From Amycolatopsis sp. NBRC 101858 (GTDB lineage: Bacteria > Actinomycetota > Actinomycetes > Mycobacteriales > Pseudonocardiaceae), in the NCBI RefSeq assembly GCF_030269325.1, contig NZ_BSTD01000002.1, positions 2,108,001 through 2,172,000 on the forward strand: a DNA stretch of 64,000 bases, read 5' to 3'. Each line of letters opens with the position of its first letter. The first letter of the stretch is position 1. The notes below the pieces were generated by a model. It saw only the letters and a program-made list of their open reading frames with translations, searched no databases and was not told the DNA's origin. This document shows, in pieces, positions 8,205 through 16,130 of this stretch. Made by a program: the position numbers and the translations under genes.

Positions 8205-8763
8205 GCACGCCCTTCGTGGTCGGGACGCTGCTGGTGAGCGTGAACTCGGTGAGCGGCGCCGGTCCCTCGAACAGGCGCAGGCCCGCGCCCAGGGTCAAGG
8301 GGTGGATCAGCAGCGTGTAGCGGTCGACCAGGCCGGCGGCGTGCAGGGAGTGCACGAGCGAAGCGCTGCCGATGACGGACAGGTCGTTCCCGGGCCCGGC
8401 CTTCAGCTCGGCGACGGTCTTCTCGGCGTCCCCGGCGAGCAGCACGGAGTTCTGCCAGGCCCCGGCGTCCTCGAGGGTGGTCGACGCGACATACTTGGTG
8501 ACGCCGTTCATGTGGGTGGTGAAAGGGTTGCCGTCCTCGCGCCCGGCCCACGCGCCGATGAAGTCTTCCCAGGTCCGCCGCCCGAAGAGCATGTCACCGG
8601 CGCGGCTCATGCCCTTGCCCATCTCGCGGGCCATGACGTCGTCGGAGTAGCCGGTGCCCCAGCCGCCGTGGGCGAAGCCGCCGCGGGTGTCCTCGTCGGG
8701 CCGGCCGAGGCCCTGCACGACGCCGTCGAGGGTGACGCTCATGGTGACGCTGATCGAACGCAT
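8179..8763 (-). CDS. Dihydrofolate reductase family protein (RibD C-terminal-like)
   Basis: A 194-residue protein of the RibD C-terminal/DHFR-like superfamily, very common in actinobacteria. Key segments: MSVTLDGVVQG at the N terminus, LFGRRTWEDF (the NADPH-binding arginine region) near residue 60, VIGSASLVHSL near 130 and DRYTLLIHPLTLGAG near 147. The family uses NADPH but most members have unknown substrates; it is not a true folate DHFR. A Shine-Dalgarno GGAAGGA lies 5-6 bases before the ATG. It stands alone on this strand and overlaps the convergent beta-propeller gene at its 3' end. Confidence 0.88.
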   Translation of the reverse strand: MRSISVTMSVTLDGVVQGLGRPDEDTRGGFAHGGWGTGYSDDVMAREMGKGMSRAGDMLFGRRTWEDFIGAWAGREDGNPFTTHMNGVTKYVASTTLEDAGAWQNSVLLAGDAEKTVAELKAGPGNDLSVIGSASLVHSLHAAGLVDRYTLLIHPLTLGAGLRLFEGPAPLTEFTLTSSVPTTKGVLIAQYERR

Positions 8764-8833
8764 GGGGTGTCCTTCCGTCCAGGTGGCTGGTCACCTCCTG
8801 TACGAACGGCCGAACCGCGGATCGACACCGGGG

Positions 8834-9307
8834 TCAGTCCATTTTGCGCAGGCCCTCGAGGATGCGCCGCATCAGCTCGCCGTCCGGGGCCGCGAACGCC
8901 AGCCGGGGCGCCAGGAAGCGGCCCGAGGGCGGGCCGGCGGGCGGGATCGTGCGCGGCACGCGCCACGGCAGCCGGTCCGGGGACGTGTCGCGGCCGGTCT
9001 GCTCCGGGATCGGGAGGGTCGGCAGCGCGATCGTGCCCGCCTCGGCGAACCGCCGGGCCGCCTGTTCGAAGCGGAGGCGGGCCTGGATCCCGGCGACCGT
9101 CCAGTCCGGCTCGGGATCCGGCTCGGAGCCGGCGGTCACCCGGCGGGGCCGGCGTTCGAGCGTGATGGCCCAGGCCGCCGCGGCGAGCGCGGGCAGCAGC
9201 AGGCCCGCGATGATGGCGAAACCGGACAGGGCCGCGGCCATCAGGAGGCCTCGGCGACGGGTAGCAGCATGGCGTTCACTTCCGGACTTGCGGTTCTTCC
9301 GAAGCAT
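8834..9307 (-). CDS. Single-pass membrane protein of unknown function
   Basis: About 157 residues from the ATG at 9305-9307: a strongly basic N terminus (RKNRKSGSERHAATRRR), one hydrophobic segment near residues 19-45, then a hydrophilic domain rich in Arg, Pro and Glu ending in ELMRRILEGLRKMD. I recognise no family. An alternative inner ATG just before the membrane segment and a longer reading to 9472 exist; the longer one has an implausible N terminus overlapping the noncoding region, so the start is uncertain by tens of codons. It is a lone gene between the DHFR-like gene and the divergently read GH6 gene. Confidence 0.6.
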   Translation of the reverse strand: MLRKNRKSGSERHAATRRRGLLMAAALSGFAIIAGLLLPALAAAAWAITLERRPRRVTAGSEPDPEPDWTVAGIQARLRFEQAARRFAEAGTIALPTLPIPEQTGRDTSPDRLPWRVPRTIPPAGPPSGRFLAPRLAFAAPDGELMRRILEGLRKMD

Positions 9308-9514
9308 GGCCGACACCTGGATATTCGACGTGAACGAATGTTTCGCGGACCCCGGAACCCCATCATGAACGACGGGCGACGCTCCCGCAAGCGGCCGGGC
9401 GGGGTGGCCCGTCCGGACGGCGAAACCGCAGGTGGGAGCCGGTTTTAAGGGTAGCAGCGACGAGCCCCTCACCAGGTAGTACGGGCGTCGGCCGCGTCCG
9501 GTTCACTTTATCTT

Positions 9515-9531
9515 TTGTACGCCCCGTGTAC
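9515..9531 (+). promoter_or_regulatory. Box shared with the gene at 51837 (TTGTAC...GTGTAC)
   Basis: TTGTACGCCCCGTGTAC ends 22 bases before the GH6 start codon. The same box with one changed base lies 24 bases before the secreted beta-helix gene at 51837. The arms TGTAC/GTACA form a short inverted repeat with a 7-base spacer. A common regulator or sigma factor for secreted enzymes is likely; which one is unknown. Confidence 0.5.
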
Positions 9532-9553
9532 GCCGCCGCGGCAAACTCGCCGA

Positions 9554-10504
9554 ATGCGCATTACGACCATCCTCGTGGCCGCGACGCTGGCGCTCACCGG
9601 GCTCGCGGCCCCGGCGCTCGCCGCCGACGGCAACCCGCTCGAGAAGACGAACGGCTTCTACGTCGATCCCGGCTCCAACCCGGCGGTGTGGGTCCGAGAC
9701 CACCCCGGCGACAGCCTCGCGGGCCCGATCAAGGCGTCCATCGCGACCAAGCCTGGCGCCCGCTGGTTCGGCGCCTGGAGCGGCGACGTCCGCACGGCGG
9801 TCGACGGGTTCACCTACGCCGCCGACGTCGCCGACAAGCTGCCGGTGCTGGTCGCGTACAACATCCCGGGCCGTGACTGCGGCGGCGATTCGAGCGGCGG
9901 CGCGGGCAGCCCGCAGGCCTACCGCGACTGGATCTCCGCGTTCGCCGACGGCATCGGCGGCAAGCCGGCGGTCGTGATCATCGAACCGGACGCGCTCGCC
10001 CAGCTCGACTGCCTCCCCGGCGACGCCCGCCAGACCCGGCTCGACCTGCTGAACTACGCGGCGACGCAGTTCAAGCAGAAGGCGCCGAACACTTGGGCGT
10101 ACCTGGACGGCGGCAACGCGACGTGGATCCCGGCGGCGACGATGGCCTCGCGGCTGAAGTCGGCGGGTGTGGGATCCATCCACGGGTTCGTGCTGAACGT
10201 GTCGAACTTCTCCACGACGGCCGACTCGACGACGTACGGCAAGGCGGTCGACGCGGCCCTGGGCTACGCGGCACCGTTCGTCGTGGACACCAGCCGCAAC
10301 GGCAACGGCCACGGCACCGATGCGGAGTGGTGCAACCCGCCGAAGCGCAAGCTGGGAGCCCCGGCCCAGCTCGGCGGCGGCCCGGAGATGCAGCTGTGGA
10401 TCAAGGTCCCGGGCGATTCGGACGGCAGCTGCGGCTACGGCGCGGGCATCCCGGCGGGCACGTTCAGCCCCGCCCTGGCCGGCCACCTGATCAAGGGTGA
10501 CTGA
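9554..10504 (+). CDS. Secreted glycoside hydrolase family 6 (endoglucanase/cellobiohydrolase)
   Basis: A 316-residue secreted enzyme: signal peptide of about 23 residues ending ALAADG, then a single GH6 catalytic domain and no cellulose-binding module. Motifs: GRDCGGDS (the family signature around the first catalytic region), VVIIEPDALAQLD with the catalytic acid aspartate, YLDGGNATW, VVDTSRNGNG, and the C-terminal WCNPPKRKLG and KVPGDSDGSC. GH6 enzymes cut beta-1,4-glucan with inversion. ATG 9554 is chosen because it starts the signal peptide; an in-frame ATG 39 bases earlier would add a non-signal leader and overlap the regulatory box. The gene ends overlapping the opposing hydrolase gene by 14 bases. 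Part of a local group of secreted polymer-degrading enzymes. Confidence 0.93.
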   Translation: MRITTILVAATLALTGLAAPALAADGNPLEKTNGFYVDPGSNPAVWVRDHPGDSLAGPIKASIATKPGARWFGAWSGDVRTAVDGFTYAADVADKLPVLVAYNIPGRDCGGDSSGGAGSPQAYRDWISAFADGIGGKPAVVIIEPDALAQLDCLPGDARQTRLDLLNYAATQFKQKAPNTWAYLDGGNATWIPAATMASRLKSAGVGSIHGFVLNVSNFSTTADSTTYGKAVDAALGYAAPFVVDTSRNGNGHGTDAEWCNPPKRKLGAPAQLGGGPEMQLWIKVPGDSDGSCGYGAGIPAGTFSPALAGHLIKGD

Positions 10505-11846
10505 CCAGCGAGCAGGTGCGGGCCAGGTCGGCCGGGGTCGCGCCGGCGGGACGCGCGATCGTTCCCGAAGCCGGCGGACGCACCCCGCGCAGCCACCCGC
10601 CCAGCGCGTCGAACGCCGTCCGGAAGCACGGACCGAGCGGCCTCAGCCGGTCCGGGTACACGTCGGCCAGCCCGTCGACGTGGTTGCCGTCGACCACCCG
10701 GTAGTACCGGTGCAGCGACCCGCGTCCCGCCGACGTGATCATCCGGTCGTACACATCGGAGTCCCGGGTGATCGGCAGCAGCGTGTCCAGCGTCCCGTGC
10801 AGCGTGAGCAGCGGCTTGCCGATCCGCCCGGTCAGCGAGATCCGCTCCACCGCCCGCGCCACCGAAGCGGGCCGCGAAGCATACTCGTAGTCCGCGTCAC
10901 AAGACGGCGTTCCCGAAGCGCAGAAAGGCGTTCCGGCCGACAGCGCACCGTCGAACGACGGGTCGACCTCTTCGCGGTAGATCCGCTGGGTCAGGTCCCA
11001 GTAGACGCGGTAGTGGTAGTCCCACAGGAACTCCGAGCCCGGCGCGAACCCGGCGTCCAAAATGGACTGATGCGCTTCCGGCGACCCCGCCGCGTACGCC
11101 GGGTACGCCTTCAACGCCGGTGGCAGGAACGTGAACAAGTTCGGCCCATCGGCACGCCACAGCGTCCCTTCCCAGTCGACGCCCCCGTCGTAGAGCCACG
11201 GCCGGTTCTCCAGCTGCCACCGCACGAGGTACCCGCCGTTGGACAGCCCGGCGGCCAGCGTCCGCGTCACCGGACGGCGGTAGTGCGCGGCCGCGGCCGA
11301 GCGGGCGGCCAGCGTCAGCTGCGTGACGCGCGTGTTCCACTCGGCCAGCGCGTCACCCGGCCGGACGCCGTCGGCGTAGAACGCGGCGCCGGTGTTGCCC
11401 TTGTCGGTCGCGGCGAACGCGTAGCCCTCGGCCAGGGCCTGGTCGCCGATCGCGCGGTCGTTCGCGTACTGCCGCCGCACGCCCGGTGCCCCGGAGACGA
11501 CCAGGCCGCCGTTCCAGCGCGCCGGCAGGCGCAGCACGAACTGCGAGTCGTGGTTCCAGCCGTTGTTCGCGTTCGCCGTCGAGGTGTCCGGGAAGTACCC
11601 GTCGACCTGCACGCCGGGCACCCGGCCGTACGTCGGCAGCCCCGCCGACGTCAGCCCGGCCCAGTCCGCCTCGACGGTGTGCCCGGACGCGAGCGTGCCG
11701 GTCGTCGTCAGGTCGTCCAGGCACGCCGACACGGACTTCTCGGCCCCGGGCACGGCCACCCGGCAGCCCCCGGGCGAAGCCGACGCCGATGCGGGCAACG
11801 CCGCCGCGAGCGCCCCTGCCAGAACCACGACCAGCCATCTGCGCAC
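10491..11846 (-). CDS. Secreted tannase/3-hydroxybutyrate oligomer hydrolase-like esterase
   Basis: A 451-residue secreted alpha/beta hydrolase. After a signal peptide (residues 1-23, cut near ASAS/PGG), the motifs are GAPGVRRQYAND and FAATDKGNTG, then the nucleophile elbow in AGLSNGGYLV and a catalytic histidine candidate in VDGNHVDGL. These features match the tannase/3HB-oligomer-hydrolase superfamily. The neighbouring divergent gene encodes a PHB-depolymerase-like esterase, which favours a role in cutting hydroxybutyrate oligomers, but feruloyl or other ester substrates are equally allowed by sequence. GTG at 11846 is preceded by GGAGGT at good spacing. The intergenic 171 bases before the depolymerase gene hold both promoters. 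Confidence 0.78.
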   Translation of the reverse strand: MRRWLVVVLAGALAAALPASASASPGGCRVAVPGAEKSVSACLDDLTTTGTLASGHTVEADWAGLTSAGLPTYGRVPGVQVDGYFPDTSTANANNGWNHDSQFVLRLPARWNGGLVVSGAPGVRRQYANDRAIGDQALAEGYAFAATDKGNTGAAFYADGVRPGDALAEWNTRVTQLTLAARSAAAAHYRRPVTRTLAAGLSNGGYLVRWQLENRPWLYDGGVDWEGTLWRADGPNLFTFLPPALKAYPAYAAGSPEAHQSILDAGFAPGSEFLWDYHYRVYWDLTQRIYREEVDPSFDGALSAGTPFCASGTPSCDADYEYASRPASVARAVERISLTGRIGKPLLTLHGTLDTLLPITRDSDVYDRMITSAGRGSLHRYYRVVDGNHVDGLADVYPDRLRPLGPCFRTAFDALGGWLRGVRPPASGTIARPAGATPADLARTCSLVSHP

Positions 11847-12017
11847 GGTCCACCTCCGGTCTCGTTGGAACAGAACCCAAGCGCGTGCCCCCGGCGAGAG
11901 CCATCCCGCCGGTCACCATGAATCGCCCCGGGGATGTGGTGGACGGCCACATGGTCCGAACCAGCGGACCGTCCTAGCGTCACTGGAAACCCTCTCAACG
12001 ACGAGAAGGACGCCACC

Positions 12018-13214
12018 ATGCGCAAGCTCGCCTTCGCCGGCCTCGCCGCGATCACCGCCGCCGTGCTCACCACCGTCGGAGTGGCGAGCGCCGATCCGCC
12101 GCCGTCGTCCCTGGTCCAGGTGGCGAACTTCGGGGCCAACCCCGGCGCGCTGGCGATGTACACCTACACGCCGTCCGGGCTCGAAACCGGCCGTCCGGTG
12201 GTCGTCGCCCTGCACGGCTGCACCCAGAGCGCCTCGGACTACTACGCCCACTCCGGCTGGCCAAAGCTGGCCGACAAGTGGCGCTTCGAGGTCGTGTTCC
12301 CGCAGCAGTCGACCGCGAACAACTCGCTCAAGTGCTTCAACTGGTTCGCCACCGCCGACGACACCCGGGGCAACGGCGAGGCCGCGTCGATCAAGTCGAT
12401 GGTGGACAAGGCGGCCGGCGACCACTCCTCGGACCGCTCGCGCGTGTTCGTCACGGGACTCTCGGCCGGCGCCGCGATGACCGCGGACCTGCTCGCCGCC
12501 TACCCGGACGTCTTCGCCGGCGGCGGCATCAACGCCGGCATCCCCGCGCAGTGCGCCACCAGCATCACCGAGGCGTCGGGCTGCCAGATGAACAACCAGA
12601 ACCTGACGCCGGCGCAGTGGGCCTCGAAGGTGAAGGCCCAGTACCCGGGCTACTCCGGGCCGTGGCCGCGCGTCGCGATCTGGCAGGGCACCGGCGACTA
12701 CACGGTCTACCCGGTCAACGGCACCGAGCTGCGCGACCAGTGGACCGCGGTGCACGGGCTCTCGCAGACGCCGACGAGCACGCAGTCCCTGCCCGGCAGC
12801 ACGACGCTGACGAGTTACGGCGACAAGGTCCAGCTGTACTCGATCGCCGGGATGGGCCACGGCACCGCGGTCGACCCGGGCACCGGCGCGACGCAGTGCG
12901 GCAGCACCGGCGCGTACTTCCTCGCGGGCATCTGCTCCAGCTACTACACGGGCGTGTTCTGGGGGCTGGACAAGGGATCCGGGACCACGCCGACCACCAC
13001 TCCGCCGACGACCACGACGACGCCTCCGCCGTCGGGCACGTGCGTGAACGCGAGCAACTACGCCCACACGCAGGCGGGCCGCGCGCACCAGAGCGCCGGT
13101 CAGGTGTACGCGAACGGCTCCAACCAGGCCATGGGCCTGTGGAACACGTTCACCACGCACGCCCTGCGCGAGACGTCCTCGGGCTACTGGGTCCTCGCCG
13201 ACGGGCAGTGCTGA
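12018..13214 (+). CDS. Secreted PHB depolymerase-family esterase with C-terminal binding module
   Basis: A 398-residue multidomain enzyme. Residues 1-27 are a signal peptide (cut near ASA/DPP); about 35-310 is the Esterase_PHB domain with the oxyanion segment ALHGCTQ, the nucleophile in TGLSAGAAM and a histidine in GMGHGTAVD; about 321-340 is a Thr/Pro linker (TTPTTTPPTTTTTPPP); the last 57 residues, starting CVNASNYAHTQAGRA and ending in a cysteine, form a small disulfide-closed module seen on other secreted actinobacterial hydrolases, probably substrate binding. Relatives hydrolyse PHB, feruloyl esters or acetylxylan. ATG at 12018 follows GAGAAGGA. It faces the 3HB-oligomer-hydrolase-like gene divergently and abuts the RiPP cyclodehydratase gene one base after its stop. 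Confidence 0.88.
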   Translation: MRKLAFAGLAAITAAVLTTVGVASADPPPSSLVQVANFGANPGALAMYTYTPSGLETGRPVVVALHGCTQSASDYYAHSGWPKLADKWRFEVVFPQQSTANNSLKCFNWFATADDTRGNGEAASIKSMVDKAAGDHSSDRSRVFVTGLSAGAAMTADLLAAYPDVFAGGGINAGIPAQCATSITEASGCQMNNQNLTPAQWASKVKAQYPGYSGPWPRVAIWQGTGDYTVYPVNGTELRDQWTAVHGLSQTPTSTQSLPGSTTLTSYGDKVQLYSIAGMGHGTAVDPGTGATQCGSTGAYFLAGICSSYYTGVFWGLDKGSGTTPTTTPPTTTTTPPPSGTCVNASNYAHTQAGRAHQSAGQVYANGSNQAMGLWNTFTTHALRETSSGYWVLADGQC

Positions 13215-13215
13215 C

Positions 13216-15264
13216 TCACAGGAAGATCGGCATCGGGTTCAGGTCTTCGTACGCGGTCGGCTCGGCCAGGCGGCCGAGCCGCACCGGCACGTCGTAGAGC
13301 CGGCCGGGCGCGAACCGCGCCCGGAATCCCCGCATCCCCGGCACGAGCACCTTCACCACGGGCAGGCCGATGTCCGGGCGCGTCTGGTCGAGCACGAACA
13401 CCTCCAGCCCGGCGCGCTCGAGTTTCCCCTGCACGGGAAGGACATTCGTCGGCAGGACGGCCGCGGACGGCGCCGGGAGCAGATGGGGGTGCTCGGCGAC
13501 CGACGCCTCCCGCAGCCAGCGCGCCGCGGGCGGGTGGTCGCCGAGCCGGCCGTCGAGGACCGCCGGCATCAGCTGGTTCAGCTCGGTCAGCGCGCGCCGC
13601 AGCGCGACGGCCGGGTCGGGGTGCGCGCCGAAGCCCAGCATGATCTGCTCGGGCGCCCCGGTGCGCCGGGACACGGCGGCCCGGACCGGCACGCCGAGGT
13701 CGGACGTCACGTCCAGGGCCCACACCTCGCGGCCCAGCCCGGCGTACACCTCCCGCAGCTCGGTGGTCCACGGGTCGGCGGGCAGGTCGACGCCCGGCTG
13801 CCGGGTGCGGTTGTACCACCAGAGCGCGACGGCGTCGCGTTCCACGACCTCCAGCATCCCTCGCCGCACGGCGTCTTCGAGGGTGCCGCCCGCCGCGTTG
13901 CCGTTCGAATCGGCGGCGACGGAGGCCGGTCCGGGCGCGCCGAAGTACAGCAGGGCGGTCGGGAACAGCCGGTGCTCGCCGCGGGTGAGCGACCACACCG
14001 GCGTCCAGTCCAGCTCGGCGTCGTCGTCGAAGGGCTCGCGCGCCCGGTCGGCGTACTGGCGCTCGTGGAACAGCTGGCAGGTGTCGGGATGCACGGCCTG
14101 GTCCCCCAGGGACCGGAAGCTGCCGCGCACCCGTTCCTCGTCGCCGTCGAACCGGGCGCTGTGCCGTTCGAGCGCTTCGCACAACGCGCTGACCTCGGCG
14201 TCGAGCGACGTGACGCCCTTGCCGCCGTTCTCCGCGCGCAGCGCCGCCCCGAGCCGGTCCGCGCCACGCAGACCCGGCACGACGTTCGGCCCGGACCGGA
14301 CCGCGGTGAAGAACGCCGGGCCGCGCGGATCGCGGCGCAGCTCCCTGACGACCCCGGTCAACGGGCTGACCAGGTGGCGATACGTCTCGAGCACCCGCTC
14401 CGGCGGCACCGCGCGGGGCCGGCCGAGGACCACCGGACGGCGTGCCCGTTCCCGCACCAGCTCCGGGTTCCCGCAGGACGCGCACTGCGGCCGGGCGCGC
14501 ACCTCGTGCCGTTCGCCGGTCAGGTCCCGGCTGTCGAACGTCCACAGTGCACGCTGGCCCGGGTACCGCTGCCCGGCCAGCCACTTGACCGCTTCCAGCG
14601 CGACGAGGTTCAGTGCGACGGCGGACAGCGACGGGAGCGTGACCTCGGGGCGCGGGAGCGGGCCGGGCAGGCCGAGCGCGTCCCGCACGTGCGCTTCGGC
14701 TGCGCGGTTGCCCCACAACCGCGTGGCGAGGCAGTGCCGGCAGGGGCCGTCGCCGGGGATGAAGAACGGGCCGATCCACACCCGCGCGCCGACGGTCTTG
14801 GCGAGCAGCCACGGACGTCCGGTCGCGCGGTGCTCCGCGTCCACTTCGGACAGTCTCGGATCGAGATAATCACGGCACAGCAAGACAGTCAGGTCGGCGT
14901 CGTGGTCGACGACCGTCAGCCCGGCCGCGCGGAACGCCGCGGGATCCGCGCCCACGAGCGCGACCGTGCCGGACGCGGGTTCGACACCCACCGCGTCCCA
15001 GTAGGCCGCACCCGGCCGCCGCAGGCCGATCAGCTGCTCCTCGGCGAGCCGGTTCAGCACCCCGGCGGCCTCGGCGGCGGGAACGTCTTCGGGCAGGTCA
15101 CGGCGAAGCGCGGCGAAGTCCCGGGTGCCGTCGAGCAGTGGGACCAGCGCTTCGACGTGCGGCCCGCTCAGCGCCGTGGCGCCGTCCTCGGACAGCACGT
15201 ACACGGCGTCGCCGGGCACCACCGCCGTGCTCAGGTGGCGCTTGAACCCGACCGGGTCGGTCAC
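13216..15264 (-). CDS. Fused TOMM cyclodehydratase (leader-binding E1-like domain plus YcaO)
   Basis: A 682-residue RiPP enzyme. Residues 1-85 look like a leader-peptide-binding RRE-type winged domain; about 95-270 is the E1/ThiF-like 'ocin' domain with a zinc tetrad CRHC (175-178) and CASC (261-264); about 290-682 is a YcaO domain with the ATP/Mg motifs SALCEALERHS (about 359-369), the N-x-A-x-G...EVVERDA stretch, and ALTELNQ. The C terminus NPMPIFL resembles the Pro-rich tail needed for azoline-forming YcaOs. Such fused C-D proteins use ATP to cyclise Cys, Ser or Thr of a precursor peptide to thiazolines or oxazolines. The GTG start overlaps the stop of the small gene upstream (GTGA). No dehydrogenase or transporter gene is adjacent. 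Confidence 0.9.
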   Translation of the reverse strand: MTDPVGFKRHLSTAVVPGDAVYVLSEDGATALSGPHVEALVPLLDGTRDFAALRRDLPEDVPAAEAAGVLNRLAEEQLIGLRRPGAAYWDAVGVEPASGTVALVGADPAAFRAAGLTVVDHDADLTVLLCRDYLDPRLSEVDAEHRATGRPWLLAKTVGARVWIGPFFIPGDGPCRHCLATRLWGNRAAEAHVRDALGLPGPLPRPEVTLPSLSAVALNLVALEAVKWLAGQRYPGQRALWTFDSRDLTGERHEVRARPQCASCGNPELVRERARRPVVLGRPRAVPPERVLETYRHLVSPLTGVVRELRRDPRGPAFFTAVRSGPNVVPGLRGADRLGAALRAENGGKGVTSLDAEVSALCEALERHSARFDGDEERVRGSFRSLGDQAVHPDTCQLFHERQYADRAREPFDDDAELDWTPVWSLTRGEHRLFPTALLYFGAPGPASVAADSNGNAAGGTLEDAVRRGMLEVVERDAVALWWYNRTRQPGVDLPADPWTTELREVYAGLGREVWALDVTSDLGVPVRAAVSRRTGAPEQIMLGFGAHPDPAVALRRALTELNQLMPAVLDGRLGDHPPAARWLREASVAEHPHLLPAPSAAVLPTNVLPVQGKLERAGLEVFVLDQTRPDIGLPVVKVLVPGMRGFRARFAPGRLYDVPVRLGRLAEPTAYEDLNPMPIFL

Positions 15265-15443
15265 CCGGCGGTCGTGCCCCGCTCCGGGCCGTCGGTCACG
15301 CAGGGGCTGACCGAGCCGTCCCCCACGCACAGCAGCTGGGTCCCGGCCGCCGCGCGGCCGTCGAGCGGGACGACCGTCAGCCCCGGCACGCCGGCAGGCC
15401 CGGTCCCGAAGGCCGACGTCAGCGCGGTTTCGAACTCGTTCAC
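15261..15443 (-). CDS. Candidate RiPP (TOMM/azoline) precursor peptide
   Basis: A 60-residue peptide whose gene is coupled by GTGA to the cyclodehydratase gene. It starts with GTG at 15443, preceded by AAGGAG five bases upstream, the best ribosome site in this region. Residues 1-34 are hydrophobic/acidic and leader-like (MNEFETALTSAFGTG...); residues 35-60 are rich in cyclisable residues: two Cys (39, 48), Ser 44 and 46, Thr 35, 50, 57, 58, with Gly/Pro spacers (LLCVGDGSVSPCVTDG). No known precursor family is recognised. Calling it a precursor rests on size, coupling to a leader-binding cyclodehydratase and core composition; it might instead be a helper protein. Confidence 0.68.
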   Translation of the reverse strand: MNEFETALTSAFGTGPAGVPGLTVVPLDGRAAAGTQLLCVGDGSVSPCVTDGPERGTTAG

Positions 15444-15514
15444 GACTACTCCTTCGTCCGTCCCCGGCCATCTTCGCCGGGCCGGCCACGGTCCATAAGG
15501 GCCGGTCGGGGGAC

Positions 15515-16060
15515 TCAGGTCAGCAGGCCGGTCAGCAGCACCGCGGTCAGCCGCCGGGCCGCCGGGCCGGTCCGCGCGGACGTGGTCGCCGTCAGCGCGA
15601 GCCGGACGTCCTCGAGCGACACCCGGGACCGGAGGACGCCCTCGGCGCGGGCCCGCTCGACCAGCCGCGCGAACGCCTCGGCGTGCGCCCGGCGCCGGTC
15701 GGCGAACTCCGGTCCTCCGAGGACCCCCATGAGCCCCGGCTCCTCGACCCGCCACTCGCCGAAGCGGTGGAACGTGCGGGTCAGCGCACGACGGCTGTCC
15801 GGGTCGGCGAGCGCGGCCCGCAGCTGGCCCTCGCACCGCTGCACCTGACCGGCGAGCACGGCCGCGAGGAGGTCGTCGCGGGACGGGAAGTGCCGGTGGA
15901 CGGTCGCGGGAGCCAGGCCCGCGCGCCGCGCGATCTCGCGCACCGGCAGGTCCGGGCCGTGCCGCGCGAACGCCGTGTGCGCGACCGCGACGAGGTGGCG
16001 CCGGTTGTCCTCGGCGTCCGCCCGGCGTTTCCGAGTCAGTTCGTCGCGCACGGCTCTCAC
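15515..16060 (-). CDS. TetR family transcriptional regulator
   Basis: A 181-residue TetR repressor: helix-turn-helix at about residues 35-60 (VREIARRAGLAPATVHRHF), followed by an all-helical ligand domain. It is divergent from the oxidoreductase gene starting at 16131, with a 70-base shared region holding an inverted repeat, so it most likely controls that gene and itself. The start is either GTG 16060 or GTG 16051; GGGGAA lies 9 bases before the second and only 3 before the first, so the shorter form is also plausible. Ligand unknown. Confidence 0.87.
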   Translation of the reverse strand: MRAVRDELTRKRRADAEDNRRHLVAVAHTAFARHGPDLPVREIARRAGLAPATVHRHFPSRDDLLAAVLAGQVQRCEGQLRAALADPDSRRALTRTFHRFGEWRVEEPGLMGVLGGPEFADRRRAHAEAFARLVERARAEGVLRSRVSLEDVRLALTATTSARTGPAARRLTAVLLTGLLT

Positions 16061-16078
16061 TTCCCCGCTCGTCGCCGG

Positions 16079-16105
16079 TGATCACTCCTAGCGTAGGCGT
16101 GGTCA
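16079..16105. promoter_or_regulatory. Candidate TetR operator
   Basis: TGATCAC and GTGGTCA form a 7-base inverted repeat with one mismatch and a 13-base spacer, centred in the region between the divergent TetR and oxidoreductase genes. Position fits autoregulation and control of the partner gene; binding is inferred only. Confidence 0.35.
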
Positions 16106-16130
16106 GGGTGTCCGCTGTGGAGGAGTGATC

